Part shown: piece after piece, positions 1-6,782 of the stretch
Layout: each line of letters starts with the position of its first letter
Position numbering within the stretch: position 1 is the stretch's first letter
Assembly: GCA_905181755.1 (NCBI GenBank)
Contig: CAJIYY010000077.1
Coordinates: forward strand, 1 to 7,757
DNA: 7,757 nt
Reading direction: 5' to 3'
Source of the DNA: Candidatus Dadabacteria bacterium UBA1144
GTDB lineage: Bacteria > Desulfobacterota_D > UBA1144
Position numbers and translations under genes: made by a program
The notes under the pieces: model-generated
Database searches by the model: none
What the model was told of the DNA's origin: nothing
Seen by the model: only the letters and a program-made list of their open reading frames with translations

Positions 1-585
1 TTGAATAAAGTCATTAATTACAATTCCTTTTAAACCAGAAGATGTTGAATAGAATAAAGCAACAAATGTAACTATTACCAATAAAGCTGTACTATCAAAA
101 CCTAATATAACATCGAAAATTTTAAGAAAAGCACTAATTATCCAAGCAGATATTATCAAATTAAAAAACATGGAAAAATAAAAAGCTTTAAAAATTCTTA
201 AGTATCTAGCTGGGGTACCAGAATAACGAATCTCAATTAACTGGTTATCCGTTATAACATTCGCTCTTCTCCAATATCTAGAAAAGAAAAATATGACAAG
301 GCAATGTGTGAACAAAAAAGACCACCAGAACCAGTTCTTCCAAATACCTGGATCTCTTATCCACGAAATGATTACTATTGGCGTATCAATTGATAAAGTC
401 GTAGCAACCATTGAAGTTCCCAAAAGCCACCAAGGTAGATTTCTTTCTGAAACGAAATATGAACTAATATTATTTTGACTTTGTTTCTTAAAATAAATCC
501 CAATAGACATACTAAGCAGCAAATATAATGAGATTATTATCAAATCAAAAGCGGATAGATACTCTAAGAAAAGAAAGTAGCTCAT
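1..585 (-). CDS. Sodium:solute symporter (SSS family), N-terminal part
   Basis: First 195 codons of a gene whose C-terminal end lies beyond position 1; the frame is open to the edge. It probably encodes an inner-membrane Na+-coupled symporter of the SSS/SLC5 type. Visible segments are hydrophobic helices at about residues 12-32, 52-75, 84-103, 132-157 and 163-182. The loop 44-52 (VSERNLPWW) matches the family pattern of a Gly/Ser-Arg-x-Leu-Pro-Trp-Trp stretch before the second helix. The segment 110-130 (VITDNQLIEIRYSGTPARYLR) is a typical SSS cytoplasmic loop, usually written TDxEFxELRYsGkPAxxLR. Its ATG overlaps the nagZ stop as ATGA, and a full AGGAG lies 12 nt upstream, which fixes the start. 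As the fourth gene of a murQ-anmK-nagZ operon it probably imports a cell-wall amino sugar such as anhydro-MurNAc, MurNAc or GlcNAc. The family call is firm; the substrate is inferred from context only. Confidence 0.88.
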   Translation of the reverse strand, partial: MSYFLFLEYLSAFDLIIISLYLLLSMSIGIYFKKQSQNNISSYFVSERNLPWWLLGTSMVATTLSIDTPIVIISWIRDPGIWKNWFWWSFLFTHCLVIFFFSRYWRRANVITDNQLIEIRYSGTPARYLRIFKAFYFSMFFNLIISAWIISAFLKIFDVILGFDSTALLVIVTFVALFYSTSSGLKGIVINDFIQ

Positions 586-1571
586 ACTTGCATTAAGCTC
601 CTAGCCTTATTTTTTATCTTAATAATTTTTCTTATTTTTCTATCAATATCCTCACTCATCATAGGGTAAATATCTTGAATAGCGTCAATCGATTTAACAG
701 GGTTTATAGGATCAAGAAGTAAGTCACCACCGTTTGATATAAACTCCTGAGACATTTTAGATTCGCTGAAGTTTGATGTTATAGCTCCCATCCTAATGGA
801 GTCGCTAATAATGAGCCCCTTAAAATCTAATTCCTGAACTAAAAGTTTTCTCATTATCTTCCCCGACATGGATGCTGGAATCGGTGAAGGGTCATAGCAG
901 CTATAGTTAATATGATTAATCATAACCATCTCAACATCTTGGACTAGGTCAACAAATGGTCGCAAATGGTCTTTCCTCAAATTGATCTCTGAAATTGAAC
1001 TTTTAATTAATTTATCGTGAGTGTCCCCATTGACCACACCGTGTCCAGGAAAATGCTTTAAGCAGCTAATTATATTATTGTTAGTGCAAGAATCTAAGAA
1101 AATCTTTGCAATCCTTGTTACCGCTTCATAAGATTCTGAAAAAGTCCTACCACTAAGGACTTTTGAGGTCTTTTGACCTAAATCTACCACAGGGGCAAGG
1201 TTAAAAGATATCTGATTACTATAAAGCTCTGAGTTTATAGAATCGAATATATTCTTAATTAGATTTTCATCCAAAGATTCTATATTAGAAAAATCATGCT
1301 CTTCTCCAGCGAAAGATCTTCGACCTAAACCGTTTTCTCCATCTAGAAAGAATATAGTCTTATCACTAGAAATAGAATCTAGTTTATCTCTTAACTCAGA
1401 TAAGTCTTCGAGTCTGAATTTTGAACTTTCACCAAATACGACTTTATCAGTAGCAAATAAAATAAAAGAGTCAAAAGAATGGAGCTCAACAAGTTGAATG
1501 GCTTCTCTTATCGATTGAGCCGAATTTAAATTAATCCTAGGTATTATTAAATTTGAAATAAGCTTTTTCAT
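582..1571 (-). CDS. nagZ: Glycoside hydrolase family 3 beta-N-acetylhexosaminidase (NagZ-like)
   Basis: Encodes 329 residues, close to the usual 330-345 of NagZ. It should hydrolyse the beta-1,4 bond between GlcNAc and 1,6-anhydro-MurNAc in wall turnover products. There is no signal peptide, so a cytoplasmic place is expected. Family landmarks in order are an Asp-containing sugar-binding loop (D77 in FLDGENG), NLAPVVD (124-130), GRTFSE (141-146), the signature KHFPGHG (172-178), the mobile Asp/His general acid-base loop with D183 and H185, INHINY (218-223), PASMS (232-236) and the nucleophile D257 in ISDS. The loop after D77 departs from the common DQEGGRV, which may alter the -1 site. The ATG lies 1 nt after the anmK stop and the gene ends in an ATGA overlap with the transporter, so it is co-translated with its neighbours. 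The family is near certain. The exact substrate is inferred from the operon. Confidence 0.92.
   Translation of the reverse strand: MKKLISNLIIPRINLNSAQSIREAIQLVELHSFDSFILFATDKVVFGESSKFRLEDLSELRDKLDSISSDKTIFFLDGENGLGRRSFAGEEHDFSNIESLDENLIKNIFDSINSELYSNQISFNLAPVVDLGQKTSKVLSGRTFSESYEAVTRIAKIFLDSCTNNNIISCLKHFPGHGVVNGDTHDKLIKSSISEINLRKDHLRPFVDLVQDVEMVMINHINYSCYDPSPIPASMSGKIMRKLLVQELDFKGLIISDSIRMGAITSNFSESKMSQEFISNGGDLLLDPINPVKSIDAIQDIYPMMSEDIDRKIRKIIKIKNKARSLMQV
598..602 (-). promoter_or_regulatory. Ribosome binding site of the SSS symporter gene
   Basis: Reading the minus strand, a complete AGGAG sits inside the last codons of the nagZ-like gene, 12 nt before the ATG at 585. The spacing is a little long, but the match is the best Shine-Dalgarno in the operon. 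With the ATGA stop/start overlap it supports translation of the transporter both by coupling and by independent initiation. Confidence 0.55.
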
Positions 1572-1572
1572 T

Positions 1573-2706
1573 TTATGGACTTGAAATCTTCCCTAATAAA
1601 ACTTTTTTCTTTGAGCCGGTAAGGTTCTTAAGAAGAAAGCTTTTATTTGTTAACCTAAGATACCCCAGAAGTGCAAACAATATTGCCTCTTTATATTTAG
1701 AAGGAATCCCTAGTTCATCTGATGGAATAAAATCAAGAGCTGGCAATCTTTCTCTGAGACCTTCCATTATAAAGCTATTCCTTACCCCTCCGCCAGAAAC
1801 TATTACTTGCGTTGGAGTTGAAATTGGAAATATAAATCTTTCATACGAGCTGGCTATAGATTCTATAGTTGCGGTTGACAGTGTACAAACTAAGTCATTA
1901 AATCTGATCCCTTTTTGAAGTGAATAACGAAACAAGTTATTTGTATACTCTATTCCAAATTCTTTATTCCCTGTTGATTTGGGTGGCATCAAAGAGAAGA
2001 AGGGGCTTCTAAGAATCTTAGATAACAAAGAAGGTATAACTTTTCCTCTTCTAGCTGTTGCACCATCCTTGTCAAAAAAGATTTTGCTTTTATGCTTAAT
2101 CTGAAAAGCTCTATCAATTAAACAATTAGCTGGTCCAGAATCATATCCTATACATTTTAAGAAGGTTTTCTCAACTAAGGTCGAATTTGCAATCCCTCCC
2201 AAGTTTTGACATATAAATGGTCTTTTTATCTTAGGAAATAAATGAAAATCTAATATTGGAACTAAGGGTGCTCCTGCACCTCCTAAAACAATATCTTTTT
2301 TTCTAAAGTCATAAATTGTTGTTAAACCAGTTTTTGTTGAAACAATATCGGCTTCTGTTATTTGGATAGATATCGTCTGACTTACCTCTTGGGAGTGATG
2401 TATTGTTTGTCCATGTAACCCTATACCATCAATAGAAGAAGATAGGATCTTATTCTTGGCAATAAACTGATTAATCTTGCGTGATACAAAATCACCCAGC
2501 TTAAGGCTAAGTACTTCTATATCATATATTGAAGATTTTGGACCTGAGCTTAGAATCTCCTTTCTTAAAACTGGTGGAAATTCATAAGTAGCAGCAAACT
2601 CGAGCGAAAGTCCAGACTTGTTGAACTTAACCAGCGCGATATCCAAAGAATCAGCTGAAGTTCCAGAATTAACACCAATAAGGTTAAATGTTTTCTTACT
2701 TAGCAT
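1573..2706 (-). CDS. anmK: Anhydro-N-acetylmuramic acid kinase
   Basis: Encodes 377 residues (E. coli AnmK has about 370). The enzyme opens the 1,6-anhydro ring of anhydro-MurNAc and phosphorylates it with ATP, giving MurNAc-6-phosphate for MurQ. The ASKHA-fold landmarks are all present: the P-loop-like GVNSGTSADSLD (11-22, family pattern SGTSxDGxD), HGQT (98-101), GGAGAPLVP (142-150), NLGGIAN (168-174), DSGPANCLID with the expected catalytic D189, STGNKEFG (244-251), the second phosphate loop VSGGG (303-307), KEAILFALL (339-347) and the C-terminal LTGSKKKVLLGKI. I chose the ATG at 2706, which overlaps murQ by 11 nt. An in-frame TTG at 2718 would add four residues (MSCW) that the family does not need. 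No strong Shine-Dalgarno is seen, so translational coupling to murQ is likely. Confidence 0.95.
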   Translation of the reverse strand: MLSKKTFNLIGVNSGTSADSLDIALVKFNKSGLSLEFAATYEFPPVLRKEILSSGPKSSIYDIEVLSLKLGDFVSRKINQFIAKNKILSSSIDGIGLHGQTIHHSQEVSQTISIQITEADIVSTKTGLTTIYDFRKKDIVLGGAGAPLVPILDFHLFPKIKRPFICQNLGGIANSTLVEKTFLKCIGYDSGPANCLIDRAFQIKHKSKIFFDKDGATARRGKVIPSLLSKILRSPFFSLMPPKSTGNKEFGIEYTNNLFRYSLQKGIRFNDLVCTLSTATIESIASSYERFIFPISTPTQVIVSGGGVRNSFIMEGLRERLPALDFIPSDELGIPSKYKEAILFALLGYLRLTNKSFLLKNLTGSKKKVLLGKISSP

Positions 2707-3583
2707 CCAACAACTCAACTATAGAAATTTTCTTAGATAAGCTTTTCGCTTTTTTATAAGGAATATTCATTTTATAAATTATAACGGCAACTCTTATGCT
2801 CCACTTACTATCTTCCAATAGGGAGCCAGATAGCTTCTTGTTTATATCGAGCAGAAGGCACAAGTTCCTGATAGATCTTGCTCTTAGTTTCTTAGTAGAG
2901 GGGACTATGTCAATCATCAAATTCTTATATATCTTTTCAAGTTTAATCATTGAAACCGTCGTAATTATATTTAATACATTCTTTGTTATAGTTCCGGACT
3001 TTAGTCTTGTAGATCCTGCAACAAATTCACTTCCTACCTTGAGTTCAATATCTAAGGCTGAAACTTCTTTTTTAAGCTCATTACAGGAAATGAAAATAGT
3101 CTCAGCCTTTATCTTTTTTGCGTACTTAATTGCTGACAATACATATTGGGAGGTTCCGCTTGCGGAGATACCTATTAGTAAATCCTTCTTTGAAAACTTT
3201 TTAGTTTTTAAATCTTTTAGTGAATCAATGGAAGAATCCTCTGCGCCCTCTTTCGACTTAAAGACTGCAGACTTGCCTCCAGCCATTATTGCAATAATTC
3301 TATCGGGGCTTGTTCCAAAAGTTGGTGGACATTCAGCTGCTTCAAGTACACCGAGCCTCCCGCTCGTTCCAGCACCTATAAAGTAGATAGACCCTCCATC
3401 AGAGAATGTTGTAATAAATTTATTAATTGCCTTAGTTATGTTCTTATTGTTTTTTTTCAGTATAGAGCTAATCTCATCATGTTCATCTATAAAGTTTCGA
3501 ACCAGTAGAGATACAGAATCTGAGGTCTTTTTTATCTTTCTTCCTACTTTCTCAGTCTCTAAGTTTGCAAAGTCATCTTTCAT
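2696..3583 (-). CDS. murQ: N-acetylmuramic acid 6-phosphate etherase
   Basis: Encodes 295 residues, matching the roughly 300 of MurQ. The cytoplasmic enzyme cleaves the lactyl ether of MurNAc-6-phosphate to give GlcNAc-6-phosphate and D-lactate, feeding amino-sugar metabolism. The single SIS domain is clear: IGAGTSGRLGVLEAAECPPTFG is recognisable at 69-90, carrying E84, equivalent to the catalytic Glu83 of E. coli MurQ. EGAED at 112-116 carries E115, equivalent to Glu114. The phosphosugar-binding GISASGTSQYV is at 138-148, ISCN at 165-168 and GSTRLKSGTITKNVLN at 190-205, followed by NLMIDIVPSTKKLRARS (221-237). It is the first gene of the operon. AGGA stands 8 nt before the ATG and an extended -10 promoter lies just upstream, so the start is well fixed. 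No MurR-type regulator is adjacent. The family is very secure. Confidence 0.97.
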   Translation of the reverse strand: MKDDFANLETEKVGRKIKKTSDSVSLLVRNFIDEHDEISSILKKNNKNITKAINKFITTFSDGGSIYFIGAGTSGRLGVLEAAECPPTFGTSPDRIIAIMAGGKSAVFKSKEGAEDSSIDSLKDLKTKKFSKKDLLIGISASGTSQYVLSAIKYAKKIKAETIFISCNELKKEVSALDIELKVGSEFVAGSTRLKSGTITKNVLNIITTVSMIKLEKIYKNLMIDIVPSTKKLRARSIRNLCLLLDINKKLSGSLLEDSKWSIRVAVIIYKMNIPYKKAKSLSKKISIVELLDAK

Positions 3584-3591
3584 TAGTAAAA

Positions 3592-3595
3592 TCCT
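3592..3595 (-). promoter_or_regulatory. Ribosome binding site of murQ
   Basis: On the minus strand AGGA is followed by 8 nt and then the murQ ATG at 3583. It is the only purine-rich match in the very short leader and confirms the chosen start. Confidence 0.65.
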
Positions 3596-3605
3596 GCATT
3601 TTTTT

Positions 3606-3614
3606 ATTATAACA
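3606..3614 (-). promoter_or_regulatory. Extended -10 promoter of the murQ-anmK-nagZ operon
   Basis: The minus strand reads TGTTATAAT, a perfect TATAAT (3611-3606) with the upstream TGn of an extended -10 element. About 17 nt further upstream only a T/A-rich hexamer with weak resemblance to TTGACA is present, consistent with an extended -10 that does not need a strong -35. The predicted start of transcription is near 3599, leaving a leader of about 16 nt that just fits the AGGA site. The region is very AT-rich, so chance matches are possible, but position and completeness favour a real promoter. Confidence 0.6.
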
Positions 3615-3656
3615 AACTGAAAATAAAAAAATTAATTTTTACTTCCAATCTTAACA

Positions 3657-3679
3657 ATTTAGATATAAAATATCTAAAT
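3657..3679. repeat. 23-bp palindrome in the murQ/purH intergenic region
   Basis: Two perfectly complementary 10-nt arms (ATTTAGATAT at 3657-3666 and ATATCTAAAT at 3670-3679) flank a 3-nt AAA centre. It ends 3 nt before the purH ATG and overlaps the only plausible purH -10 sequences (TATAAA at 3664-3669). Such placement suits an operator bound by a dimeric repressor, but it does not resemble the E. coli PurR box (ACGCAAACGTTTGCGT). It has no G+C-rich stem and no T-run, so it is not a terminator. In AT-rich DNA some palindromes arise by chance, though ten paired bases without mismatch is long. Confidence 0.5.
3664..3669 (+). promoter_or_regulatory. Possible -10 element of purH
   Basis: TATAAA matches five of six bases of the consensus and would start transcription about 7 nt before the purH ATG, giving an almost leaderless message. 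No good -35 hexamer is found 16-18 nt upstream. The element lies within the 23-bp palindrome, so protein binding there would block it. This is a weak call in AT-rich sequence. Confidence 0.3.
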
Positions 3680-3682
3680 CCA

Positions 3683-5251
3683 ATGAGCAACATTAAAAGA
3701 GCCCTCATAAGTGTATGGGATAAAACAGATATTGATATATTAGCTAAAAAGCTAACAGATATTGGAATTGAGATAATTTCAAGCGGTGGAACTGCAAGAT
3801 TTTTAAGAGAAAAAGGTGTTCCAGTCAAGGATGTTTCTGAGATAACTGAATTTCCTGAGATGCTAGATGGCAGAGTAAAAACATTGCATCCTAAAATTCA
3901 TGGAGGCCTCTTGGCTATTAGGTCCAATAAGAAACATATGGAATCATTAAAAACTGAGAATATAAATCCAATCGATCTAATAATAGTTAACTTCTACCCT
4001 TTTGAGGAAGTAATTAAATCAGAGAATATTTCCTTTCAAGAAGTTATAGAAAATATTGATATAGGTGGGCCAACAATTGTTCGTGCTGCTGCTAAGAACT
4101 TTCAAGATGTTTCTGTTATAGTCGATACATCCGACTATAAAAGAGTTATAGATAGAATCTCTGATGGCACATTGGAAGTTGATAAAGAATTCAATTACAA
4201 TCTTTGCAAAAAAGCTTACTCTTATGTTGCCAAATATGATGCAGCTATTTCAAACCACCTAGGAATATTAAACACTGATAATAGTAAGAATAAAATCCCT
4301 GATACTCTTACTCTTCATTATAAAAAGAGTTTTAATCTTAGGTATGGTGAGAATCCTCACCAGGAAGGGTCTTTCTTCATCCAGGAAGATCAAAATGAAC
4401 CTTCAATTTCAAATTCTAAACAAATTCAGGGAAAAGAGCTTTCTTTAAATAATATTTATGATGCAGATTCTTGTCTTGAGACTGTAAAAGAATTTAAAGA
4501 AAATGCATGCGTAATAGTAAAACACAATAATCCATGTGGAGTTGCTGAGCATGATAATTTACTACAGGCATATACCGACGCTAGGGACTGTGATCCAGTA
4601 AGTGCTTTTGGTGGAATTGTTGCCTTTAATAATAAAGTTGAAAAGAATGTTGCTGAGGAAATCGTAAAAACTTTTATTGAAGTTCTTGTAGCTCCAGGAT
4701 ATTCTGATGAAGCTTTAGAGATATTTAAGTCAAAGCCAAACCTCAGGGTATTAGAGACCCCAGATTTAAATATTAGAGAAACAGACCTTATGGACATAAA
4801 AAAAGTTGTAGGTGGGATTCTTTATCAGGATGCAGATGGAACATCTGAAGAAGATTTTGTTGATTTTAAAGTAGCGACTAAAAGAGAGCCAACAAATGAA
4901 GAAATTAAGACCTTGCTTTTGGCCTGGAAAGTGTGCAAAAATGTTAAATCTAATGCAATTGTACTGGCAAGAGGGAATAAGACTGTGGGGATTGGAGCGG
5001 GGCAAATGAATAGAGTGAATTCTGTCCAGCTTGCTAAAATAAAGTCCGAAGACCACTATGGCACGAAAGACTCTTCACTAGCATCTGATGCTTTCTTTCC
5101 TTTCAGAGACGGAGTTGATGAGGCTGCAAAAGCTGGTGTAACTGCTATAGTACAACCTGGTGGATCAATAAGAGACGAGGAAGTAATAAAAGCAGCCGAC
5201 GAAAACAATATTGCTATGATTTTTGTTGGTGTCCGCCACTTTAAACATTAG
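3683..5251 (+). CDS. purH: Bifunctional AICAR formyltransferase / IMP cyclohydrolase
   Basis: Encodes 522 residues (E. coli PurH has 529). It catalyses the last two steps of de novo purine synthesis: AICAR plus 10-formyl-THF to FAICAR, then ring closure to IMP, in the cytoplasm. The N-terminal MGS-like cyclohydrolase domain covers about 1-145, with ALISVWDKT (7-15), SSGGTARFL (33-41), TEFPEMLDGRVKTLHPKIHGG (55-75), NFYPF (103-107) and IGGPTIVRAAAKN (127-139). The formyltransferase domain follows, with LRYGENPHQ (219-227), the catalytic Lys-His pair K280/H281 in VKHNNPCG, DPVSAFGGIVAFN (304-316), KSNAIV (422-427), SLASDAFFPFRDGVD (465-479), QPGGSIRD (491-498) and the conserved end RHFKH. Nothing is missing. 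The ATG is fixed by homology, yet no Shine-Dalgarno precedes it. It is divergent from murQ and single-gene, and its stop overlaps the stop of the convergent TolC-like gene. Confidence 0.98.
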   Translation: MSNIKRALISVWDKTDIDILAKKLTDIGIEIISSGGTARFLREKGVPVKDVSEITEFPEMLDGRVKTLHPKIHGGLLAIRSNKKHMESLKTENINPIDLIIVNFYPFEEVIKSENISFQEVIENIDIGGPTIVRAAAKNFQDVSVIVDTSDYKRVIDRISDGTLEVDKEFNYNLCKKAYSYVAKYDAAISNHLGILNTDNSKNKIPDTLTLHYKKSFNLRYGENPHQEGSFFIQEDQNEPSISNSKQIQGKELSLNNIYDADSCLETVKEFKENACVIVKHNNPCGVAEHDNLLQAYTDARDCDPVSAFGGIVAFNNKVEKNVAEEIVKTFIEVLVAPGYSDEALEIFKSKPNLRVLETPDLNIRETDLMDIKKVVGGILYQDADGTSEEDFVDFKVATKREPTNEEIKTLLLAWKVCKNVKSNAIVLARGNKTVGIGAGQMNRVNSVQLAKIKSEDHYGTKDSSLASDAFFPFRDGVDEAAKAGVTAIVQPGGSIRDEEVIKAADENNIAMIFVGVRHFKH

Positions 5252-6759
5252 TTATCAATAATAATTTTATTTTTGTTTATTAGTATTCCTAAAGAATGGT
5301 CAAGGAATGAAAGTGAGACATTGTAATCAATTAACGATTTGTTATGATGAATCTGAGCTTTTACTAAATCCCTTTGTGCTACTAGCAAGTCCTTAGTTTT
5401 AGATATGCCTAGATTAAATCTTTCTTCTTCATTAGCAAGAATTTCCTCGTGCAATGACAGATTAAGCTTAGTTGCTTCAATATTTTCTAAATTGGAAAGA
5501 GCTTCTCGATAAGAATTTCTAGCTTGAAGATGTATTTCATCTAGAACCTTATTTAGCAGTATTAAACGTTTTCTTTTTTGTGCGTTAGCAACTTCGAACT
5601 TGCTCTCAGCAATATTATTATTTAAAGGTATTTTAAGTTTTGCGCCAATTGACCAAGATAAATTATCTAATGAACTTAAAGTATTAATTGAATCTGAAAA
5701 CCCGTTATCATATTCGGAATCTATTCTAGGAGCTCCCAAAATTGACGATGAATAATCTGGATTCTTTGTACCACCTAGGCCAGAGTAGTTCACAGCCGCT
5801 TCTAAGTCTAAATCCGGTAGCAACTGATTAGAGTAATACCTAACTAGCTCTTCAGAATTATTTAGTTGAATTGACTCCTGTTTAACTTCAGGGCGGTTAT
5901 TAATTGCTATAGCTTCAATATCATCCAAGCCTATCATGTCCATCTCTTTTATAGAGATTGCGTCATCAACAGAGATGTCCTCTTTCAATGATATTCCCAA
6001 CACGTTCTTTAATGAATCCAAAGAATCGTTGTACAAATTTTCTGCAAGTATTATCTCAACTTGCCTATATGCGACTTCAGACTGTGCTTGTAACAAAGAG
6101 ATTCTTGGAAGAGTTCCTAGCTCAACTTCAATCTCATTATGATCTGCAATTTCCTGGGCAAGCTCTAAAGAAGAGTAAGCTAAACTTAGATTTGACTTAG
6201 CATATACTGAGTTCCAATATTTAGTCTCAACATCCAATATAACAGAGGACATAACTTTTTCTAATTCAATCTTTGATATTTCAGAATTTCCCTTAGCAAT
6301 TAGGATCCTTGCATTATTAACACTAGTACCAAAATCTCTAAAAACGTTTTGAGCTAATTTAAAAGAAAGATTAGACCTCCATTCGGGACTCATAGCATCA
6401 GTTCCAAGATTAGTCTCTTTCTTCTCTAAGTTAACATCAAAGACACTGTAGCTTGTTCCTGTAGGAAGATATCCATCGAAGCTTGAAGAATATTCTGTCG
6501 TTTTCTCTATTATTGTGTTTTCTTTTCCAAATGCAGAGGTCGAGGGAACTATCGAATCTTCATATACAACATGGGTATTCAAATACGGATCATATTTACC
6601 CTTTAATTCTTTAATCAAACTAAAGTTTAAATCAAGATCTACCTCTTGTATTAATATGCTGCTATTATTTTTTAATCCTAGCTGAATAGCCTGGTCTAAA
6701 GATACGCCAAACGAGGAGACAGTTAGTGCCAATAAAAAAAACAATACTTTATTCATCAT
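5248..6759 (-). CDS. TolC-family outer membrane channel protein
   Basis: Encodes 503 residues with an N-terminal signal peptide (MNKVLFFLLALTVSSFG, cleavage probably near residue 18-20). It belongs to the outer membrane efflux protein family, whose trimers form a beta-barrel plus periplasmic helical tunnel used by RND and ABC export pumps or type I secretion. The two internal repeats are visible. The first starts at SLDQAIQLGLKNN (20-32), with a barrel strand pair around 91-138 (DGYLPTGTSYSV). The second starts at DDIEAIAINNRPEV (279-292), with LLPDLDLEAAVNYSG (313-327) and WSIGAKLKIPL (369-379). The C-terminal helix carries the family pattern RFNLGISKTKDLLVAQRDLVKAQ (447-469). No pump or adaptor gene is nearby, so the exported substrate is unknown. 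Two Met codons stand side by side (6759 and 6756), either of which may be the start. No Shine-Dalgarno is evident. Confidence 0.9.
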   Translation of the reverse strand: MMNKVLFFLLALTVSSFGVSLDQAIQLGLKNNSSILIQEVDLDLNFSLIKELKGKYDPYLNTHVVYEDSIVPSTSAFGKENTIIEKTTEYSSSFDGYLPTGTSYSVFDVNLEKKETNLGTDAMSPEWRSNLSFKLAQNVFRDFGTSVNNARILIAKGNSEISKIELEKVMSSVILDVETKYWNSVYAKSNLSLAYSSLELAQEIADHNEIEVELGTLPRISLLQAQSEVAYRQVEIILAENLYNDSLDSLKNVLGISLKEDISVDDAISIKEMDMIGLDDIEAIAINNRPEVKQESIQLNNSEELVRYYSNQLLPDLDLEAAVNYSGLGGTKNPDYSSSILGAPRIDSEYDNGFSDSINTLSSLDNLSWSIGAKLKIPLNNNIAESKFEVANAQKRKRLILLNKVLDEIHLQARNSYREALSNLENIEATKLNLSLHEEILANEEERFNLGISKTKDLLVAQRDLVKAQIHHNKSLIDYNVSLSFLDHSLGILINKNKIIIDN

Positions 6760-6776
6760 TATTATTAATTTAGCAG

Positions 6777-6782
6777 ATTATA
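6777..6782 (-). promoter_or_regulatory. -10 promoter element of the TolC-like gene
   Basis: The minus strand reads a perfect TATAAT directly after the T-tract of the upstream terminator. Transcription would start near 6770, about 11 nt before the first ATG. The 17-nt spacer covers the T-tract and part of the terminator stem, and the hexamer at the -35 position lies in the hairpin loop region and matches poorly (AAAATT). Only about 22 nt separate terminator and gene, so a promoter for this gene must overlap the terminator or lie further upstream. Confidence 0.5.

Noticed and set aside
293..478. 61-codon plus-strand open frame near the left edge
   Set aside because: It is antisense to the SSS symporter, whose frame is open across the whole of 1-585 with clear family motifs.
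2707..2718. TTG at 2718 as the start of anmK
   Set aside because: The ATG at 2706 lies just before the conserved N-terminal glycine-rich loop and gives a normal-length protein; the four extra residues have no family counterpart. It cannot be fully excluded.
2796..3386. Open frame of 196 codons on the plus strand opposite murQ
   Set aside because: It mirrors murQ, whose every catalytic motif is intact on the other strand. The translation is low-complexity Ser/Leu/Phe-rich without family resemblance.
4456..5056. Two overlapping minus-strand open frames inside purH
   Set aside because: They lie fully within the well-conserved formyltransferase domain, look like no protein family and have no start signals.
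5252..5300. AT-rich run after purH as a purH terminator
   Set aside because: There are T-runs but no stable stem in front of them, and the sequence is coding for the C-terminus of the TolC-like protein.
5936..6200. Short plus-strand open frames opposite the TolC-like gene
   Set aside because: They are antisense to a continuous coding sequence, have no ribosome site and show no recognisable composition.
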